From positions 1 through 17,909 of the forward strand of contig NZ_CAMIAN010000038.1 of the NCBI RefSeq assembly GCF_946221155.1: DNA of 17,909 nucleotides, read 5' to 3'. Below, one piece after another: positions 13,340 to 17,909 of the stretch. Numbering within the stretch: the first letter of the stretch is position 1; each line of letters opens with the position of its first letter. The stretch comes from an uncultured Corynebacterium sp. GTDB lineage: Bacteria > Actinomycetota > Actinomycetes > Mycobacteriales > Mycobacteriaceae. The notes under the pieces are model-generated. The model made no database searches, was not told the origin of the DNA, and saw only the letters and a program-made list of their open reading frames with translations. The position numbers and the translations under genes are program-made.

Positions 13340-16300
13340 ATGAACTCCTCTAAGAACAAGGTTTCACGACGGAACGCTCGTAAGGGCGCTGCCGCACTGT
13401 CTGCCATCACACTCGCGCTGGGCTCACTCAGCATCTTTGCTCCCAGCGACTTTGCGCCCGAGGCCACCGCAGCCACGTTCACGGGCGGTATCCGTGACAA
13501 GTCCGGTGCGGTAGAAAAGGATAAGCAGAAGGCCTCCGACCTGCCGGCCGGTTCGTGTGTTGTCTCGGAGAACGCTCCGCAGGGCAGCCAGGCTGGTTTC
13601 AGCTGGAATACCTCTGAGCCGTCTGCGACCAGCCCCAACAAGAAAGCCTGGGGCTTGAGCGTCTCCTTTGATAACTCGAAGGACCGCACGTTCGCCGATT
13701 GGAGCTTTACCAATTCAGGCCTGATGGGCGGGTACCTCAACACAGGTCAAGTCGAGTCGACGAATGTCGGCCAGACCTTTCTTGGGAACAATGTCACGCA
13801 CAAGGCCGACGAAGCCGTCGTGATTGATGGAGGTAAGCAACAGCGAAACCTGAACCTCAACGCGGAACTGACCGATGCGAAAGTCAAGCAGTTCGCTGAG
13901 GCCACTGCCGCTAACCCAGTGCGTTATGCCTGGCAGGGCAACTACAAGCAAGACCGCACTAGCGCTCCGTTTGCCACCCAGGGGGACAGCGCAGCCTTTG
14001 CGGCCGTCGTGAACCCGTGGCCGAGCGAGAACATCGAATGTAACCCGATCACGGTTTCGTGGGAGAGCTTCGAAAAGCACGTCATTGTCCCTGGCGATGA
14101 AACCAAGGTCGGTAAGATCAACATCCCGGATGTGACGGGCGGCGGCACGGATGACTCCATGTCCCGCATGGTTGTAGAGGCCTACGACGGCAACGGCCAG
14201 TTCATCGGCACCACCGACCCAGCAGCCTCTGGCGGCACCAAGAACCTGCGTATCGATGAAGCGACAGGCGACGTCTACTTCACCTGGCCTGAGTACCGCG
14301 GTACTGACCTGGCAACTGACAAGAACGTGAACTTCTCCGTTCTGGCAAAGCCTCGCAGCGTGGACCAGCTCCAGGCTGCTGCTAAGAGCAACAATGAATT
14401 TATCGGGCACGACGGAGCCTTCGACAGCTCCAACTCACTGACGCGCTACAACAAGGCAAACGTCATCGATTCGAAGGCGTTCTCCCTGGACGACACCGAG
14501 TACCACTCTCCGAAGTACGACAAGACGGACGCGTCGATCATCTCCGGTGTTGACAGCGCTACCGGCCCACTTGCTACCGAGCCCCAGAAGGTCACCTTCA
14601 CCCAGACCCCGGACCTGATCAAGGACCTGGCAAAGAAGAAGGGGGATAACGGCTACGAGGCCAAGGTTGAGCTGGACGAGAAATACGTCTACGAGGGCTG
14701 GACCGTCGAGATGGACGAGGACTACAACGTCACTGTCACCGCTCCGGAAAACCCGAAGCCGGGCACGTTTGCCCGCCCGAAGATCACCGTCGAGTACTCC
14801 AACGGTTCCACCGATGAGCTCGAGTTGCTCGTCGTGGTCGACCCGAACAACACCCAGGTCACCGACTTGGTGCGCCCTGGTCTGTCCAAGGGCAAGCTGA
14901 ATAAGGACATCACCGCTCAGGTGGGCACCAAGTCCATCATGAAGGGCCACAAGCCGGTTCACCCGGCCAAGTTCGAGATCGACGAGTCTACTGTCCCAGA
15001 TGGCTGGACTGTCACCGTCGATGAGACCGGCAAGGTCACCGCGAAGGCGGACGACTCTGTTGCACCGGGGACCGTCATCACCCCGAAGATCAAGGCAACC
15101 TACCCGGACCAGACCACGGATGAGATCGAGGTCCAGTTCCAGGCCATCGTGGACATCAAGGTTCCGGCCTACGACACTGTGACTGGTCAGCCGAATGCGA
15201 GTGTCAGCCTCACTCCCGAGATCCCGGAGCGCGGTCTGAGCGGTAACACGACCGATGAAGCCCCGACGCGCTACACCTTTGAAGACGACACGAACCAGAC
15301 CACCCTCACCAGTAAGGATGGCAAGACGTGGACTGTGTATGTAGACGAGAAGACTGGCGAGATCACAACCACGATTCCGAAGGGTGCGCAGGAAGGCGAC
15401 ATCCTGAACGTTCCGGTCCAGGCGCACTACAGCGATGAAGGCAAGCAGAAGCCTCAGACTGTTGTTGGCACTGTCGTCGTTATCAAGGGTGACATCGAGG
15501 CGAACTACAACGTTCAGACCACCGCTCCTGGCCAGGAAGTGAAGCACCAGGTTGAAGACGCGCCTGATGGCTCCACGTTCTCCTTTGGTCGAAAGAACGG
15601 CAAGCCGGTTCTTACTCAGGAAGTCAACGGCTGGAAGTACACCATCGACCCGAAGACTGGTGAAGTTTCCTCCACCCCGCCGGCTGATGCCAAGCCGGGT
15701 GACAAGAACACCATCACGGTGACGGTTAACGCCCCGGGCGGCTTGACCACTCAGGCGCCTGTCACCACCGTGGTGAAGCTGACCAACAAGTGGGAGGCCG
15801 AGCCGACCTACCCGGTTGAGACGGTGTACCCAGGCGAAACGGCAACGCTTCCGGTTGCTCTGGTCAAGCCGGAGAACGTCAACGTCGCGAAGGAAAACCC
15901 CTATAAGCTGGGGGATGTTCCGGCCGGCTGGAACGTCAGCATTGATGACAATGGCCAGATCACCGCAACCGCTCCCGCGGATGCAAAGCCAGGCGATCAG
16001 GTCAAGATTCCGGTTACTGTGACCTACGAGGACGGCTCCACGGATACCGCCTATGGTGTCGTGAACGTTGTTGACGTTCCGACGCGCGAAGTTCCGTTCG
16101 ACGTCGTCTACAAGTACGACGACTCTATCCCTGCCGGCGAGTACAAGGTTGAAACCGAAGGCGAGCCGGGGTCGGAGAAACAGAACAAGGACGGTAGCTG
16201 GAAGCGCACCAAGGAGCCGGTCAACGAGGTCGTCCTCGTCGGTACCAAGCCTGCCGAGAGCGCCAAGGACGTAAAGTGGACGGTCCCGATCCCGTACTCG

Positions 16301-17909
16301 ACCGAGGTTCGCGAGAACCCGGACCTGAAGCCTGGTGAAACCCGGGTTGTCCAGGAGGGCGAGAACGGCGAGAAGACCTACACCGCTAAGTTCACTGCCA
16401 AGGGTTCCGAGGCGCAGGTCGCTGAGGAAGAAACCACCAAGGAAGCCAAGCCGCGCATTATCGAGTACGGCCCTGGCCTGGCTCCGAGCGAGCTGGTGAC
16501 CAAGACCGAGAAGCCGATTCCGTTCACGACCAAGGTTGTCTTTGACGACACGTTGGCCGCAGGCGAGCAGAAGATCGATCAGAAGGGCGAGCTCGGCACC
16601 GAGGTTGAGACCTCGACGCAGAAGCTTGTCGACGGCAAGCCGTCCGGCGACCCGGTCGTAACCTCTGAGCGCACCAAGGAGCCGACTGAGCAGATCATCC
16701 GCGTCGGCACTAAGACCACCGGCGAAAACACCGAGACCTACAAGGCCGAGGCTCCGTACAAGGTCGTCGTGAAGTACGACCCGAACATGCCTGCTGGTGA
16801 GTCCAAGGTGACCACCAAGGGTGAGCCGGGCGAGAAGACGGTGACGATCAAGCGCGATATCGTTAACTCCAAGCCGGGCGAACCGCAGATCACCGAGGAG
16901 ATCACCAAGCAGCCTGTTGACGAGGTCATCACCGTCGGTACCAAGCCGTCCGAGGCCTCCGAGAAGGTAACTTGGACTGCCCAGGTTCCGTTTGACGTTG
17001 AGACCCGTCCGAACCCGGACTTGAAGCCGGGTGAGATCAAGGTCGTTCAGAAGGGTGTTCCGGGTGAGAAGACCTACACCGCTGACTTCACCGCCAAGGG
17101 CGACCAGGCAACGGTCACCCCGGAGGAAAAGCAGACCAAGGATCCTGTCAACGAAATCATCGAGTACGGCCCGGCAGCTGAGGACACCTCCGTGGTGACC
17201 AAGGTTGAGAGGCCGGTTCCGTTCGAGACCGAGATTGTCTTCGACAACACCCTCAAGGAGGGTGAGCAGGTTGTCGATCAGCAGGGCGAACTTGGTACCG
17301 AGGTTGTCACCTCTACCCAGAAGATCAAGGACGGTAAGCCGGACGGCGAGCCGACTGTGACCACTGAGCAAACGAAGGCACCGAAGAACGCGAAGATCCG
17401 TGTTGGTACCAAGACCACCGGTGAGGTCAAGAAGTCGGTTGAGTCTGAGGTTCCGTTCGGGGTACAGGTCGAGTTTGACCCGAACCTGCCGGCTGGCACC
17501 TCTGAGATTGTCACCGAAGGCAAGCCGGGTAAGAAGACCACCACGGTGACCCAGAAGGTCACTAACTCCCAGCCGGATGGCGAAGCTACCGTTGAGGAGA
17601 AGATCACCGAGCAGCCGGTTGACCAGGTCATCAAGGTCGGTACCAAGCCGTCCGAGGCTTCCTCGAAGGTCACCTGGACTGCCCAGGTTCCGTTCGAGGT
17701 TGAGACCCGCCCGAACCCGGATCTGAAGCCGGGTGAGATCAAGGTCGTTCAGAAGGGTGTTCCGGGTGAGAAGACCTACACCGCTGACTTCACCGCCAAG
17801 GGCGACCAGGCAACGGTCACCCCGGAGGAGAAACAGACCAAGGACCCGGTCAACGAGATCATCGAGTACGGCCCTGCAGCCGAGGACACCACTGTGGTGA
17901 CCAAGGTTG
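13340..17909 (+). CDS. Large secreted multi-domain surface protein with Rib/YPDG-like and G5 repeats, 3' end cut by window edge
   Basis: ATG 13340 follows AGGAAGGA; 1523 codons are open to the window end. Residues 1-45 are a signal peptide: basic n-region with SRRNARK, hydrophobic AAALSAITLALGSL, and an ATA-type cleavage site near 44/45. Residues 46 to about 390 form a unique N-terminal region with only two cysteines (Cys73, Cys234), perhaps disulphide-bonded. About 395-916 hold roughly five beta modules of ~90-110 residues with motifs such as GWTVTVDETGKVTA and TYEDGSTD, like Rib/YPDG adhesin domains. From 917 on there are G5 modules (VPF...PNLPAG...GKPG...VGTKP): 917-980, 981-1056, 1057-1136, 1137-1214, 1215-1289, 1290-1369, 1370-1448 and 1449 to the edge. 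G5 modules occur in Gram-positive surface adhesins and cell-wall enzymes and can bind glycans or zinc. A C-terminal LPxTG anchor is expected but not visible. Role in adhesion or biofilm is inference. Confidence 0.88.
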   Translation, partial: MNSSKNKVSRRNARKGAAALSAITLALGSLSIFAPSDFAPEATAATFTGGIRDKSGAVEKDKQKASDLPAGSCVVSENAPQGSQAGFSWNTSEPSATSPNKKAWGLSVSFDNSKDRTFADWSFTNSGLMGGYLNTGQVESTNVGQTFLGNNVTHKADEAVVIDGGKQQRNLNLNAELTDAKVKQFAEATAANPVRYAWQGNYKQDRTSAPFATQGDSAAFAAVVNPWPSENIECNPITVSWESFEKHVIVPGDETKVGKINIPDVTGGGTDDSMSRMVVEAYDGNGQFIGTTDPAASGGTKNLRIDEATGDVYFTWPEYRGTDLATDKNVNFSVLAKPRSVDQLQAAAKSNNEFIGHDGAFDSSNSLTRYNKANVIDSKAFSLDDTEYHSPKYDKTDASIISGVDSATGPLATEPQKVTFTQTPDLIKDLAKKKGDNGYEAKVELDEKYVYEGWTVEMDEDYNVTVTAPENPKPGTFARPKITVEYSNGSTDELELLVVVDPNNTQVTDLVRPGLSKGKLNKDITAQVGTKSIMKGHKPVHPAKFEIDESTVPDGWTVTVDETGKVTAKADDSVAPGTVITPKIKATYPDQTTDEIEVQFQAIVDIKVPAYDTVTGQPNASVSLTPEIPERGLSGNTTDEAPTRYTFEDDTNQTTLTSKDGKTWTVYVDEKTGEITTTIPKGAQEGDILNVPVQAHYSDEGKQKPQTVVGTVVVIKGDIEANYNVQTTAPGQEVKHQVEDAPDGSTFSFGRKNGKPVLTQEVNGWKYTIDPKTGEVSSTPPADAKPGDKNTITVTVNAPGGLTTQAPVTTVVKLTNKWEAEPTYPVETVYPGETATLPVALVKPENVNVAKENPYKLGDVPAGWNVSIDDNGQITATAPADAKPGDQVKIPVTVTYEDGSTDTAYGVVNVVDVPTREVPFDVVYKYDDSIPAGEYKVETEGEPGSEKQNKDGSWKRTKEPVNEVVLVGTKPAESAKDVKWTVPIPYSTEVRENPDLKPGETRVVQEGENGEKTYTAKFTAKGSEAQVAEEETTKEAKPRIIEYGPGLAPSELVTKTEKPIPFTTKVVFDDTLAAGEQKIDQKGELGTEVETSTQKLVDGKPSGDPVVTSERTKEPTEQIIRVGTKTTGENTETYKAEAPYKVVVKYDPNMPAGESKVTTKGEPGEKTVTIKRDIVNSKPGEPQITEEITKQPVDEVITVGTKPSEASEKVTWTAQVPFDVETRPNPDLKPGEIKVVQKGVPGEKTYTADFTAKGDQATVTPEEKQTKDPVNEIIEYGPAAEDTSVVTKVERPVPFETEIVFDNTLKEGEQVVDQQGELGTEVVTSTQKIKDGKPDGEPTVTTEQTKAPKNAKIRVGTKTTGEVKKSVESEVPFGVQVEFDPNLPAGTSEIVTEGKPGKKTTTVTQKVTNSQPDGEATVEEKITEQPVDQVIKVGTKPSEASSKVTWTAQVPFEVETRPNPDLKPGEIKVVQKGVPGEKTYTADFTAKGDQATVTPEEKQTKDPVNEIIEYGPAAEDTTVVTKV
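16088..17909 (+). repeat. Eight G5 modules in a three-module higher-order repeat of ~700 bp
   Basis: Three module types alternate in fixed order. The D type ends VGTKPSEAS, the B type ends IIEYGP, and the C type ends RVGTKTTGE. Observed order is D-B-C-D-B-C-D-B, then the window ends. The distance between the same point in successive B modules is 696 bp (16277 to 16973) and then 702 bp (16973 to 17675). The last two B modules share an identical 106-bp run (17022-17127 and 17724-17829), whereas the first B module is much more diverged. The first D module is about 14 residues short. Confidence 0.85.

Noticed and set aside
14435..17371. 978-residue open frame on the minus strand opposite the surface protein
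   Set aside because: It is antisense to a protein with a signal peptide and recognisable G5 and Rib-like modules. Its Leu/Arg/Val/Gly-rich translation is what reverse reading of Lys/Glu/Thr/Val-rich GC-biased codons gives, and it has no family features.

Overview
The window looks like chromosomal DNA from a Corynebacterium, possibly one of the lipophilic species near C. jeikeium; species rank is inference. The grounds are high GC content, GTG starts, and the gene order dinG-pncB divergent from clpS-DUF2017-P1 peptidase, followed by murI. That order matches the Mycobacterium tuberculosis Rv1329c-Rv1333 and Rv1338 neighbourhood. I see no rRNA, tRNA, CRISPR array, insertion sequence or integrase.

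Left part (1-4973, minus strand): a three-gene unit. It reads, in transcription order, a dynamin-like GTPase with a membrane segment (IniA-like), a second dynamin-like GTPase (IniC-like) whose ATG directly follows the first gene's stop, and a membrane-anchored Hsp70-like protein cut by the window edge. A 323-base divergent intergenic region (4974-5296) carries a palindrome over a possible -10 box and three 11-bp-spaced TAGTGC repeats. On its other side, on the plus strand, lies an acidic protein made of eighteen 13-residue DxDxDG calcium-loop repeats (5297-6613). These four genes are the most unusual part of the window and may form one envelope-associated system; that is inference from arrangement.

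Middle part (6657-13096): a housekeeping block. On the minus strand pncB (NAD salvage) is followed 29 nt later by dinG (Fe-S helicase). Divergent from pncB across 63 bp are clpS (N-degron adaptor), a DUF2017 gene, a self-processing P1-family peptidase and murI (D-glutamate for peptidoglycan), all plus strand with gaps of 27, 0 and 15 nt. The mec-cysO-cysM genes found between the peptidase and murI in M. tuberculosis are absent here.

Right part (13097-17909): a 243-base, AT-richer leader and then the first 1523 codons of a very large secreted surface protein, open at the window end. It has a signal peptide, a two-cysteine N-terminal region, about five Rib/YPDG-like beta modules, and eight G5 modules arranged in a three-module higher-order repeat of about 700 bp. 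Its anchor signal, if any, is beyond the window.
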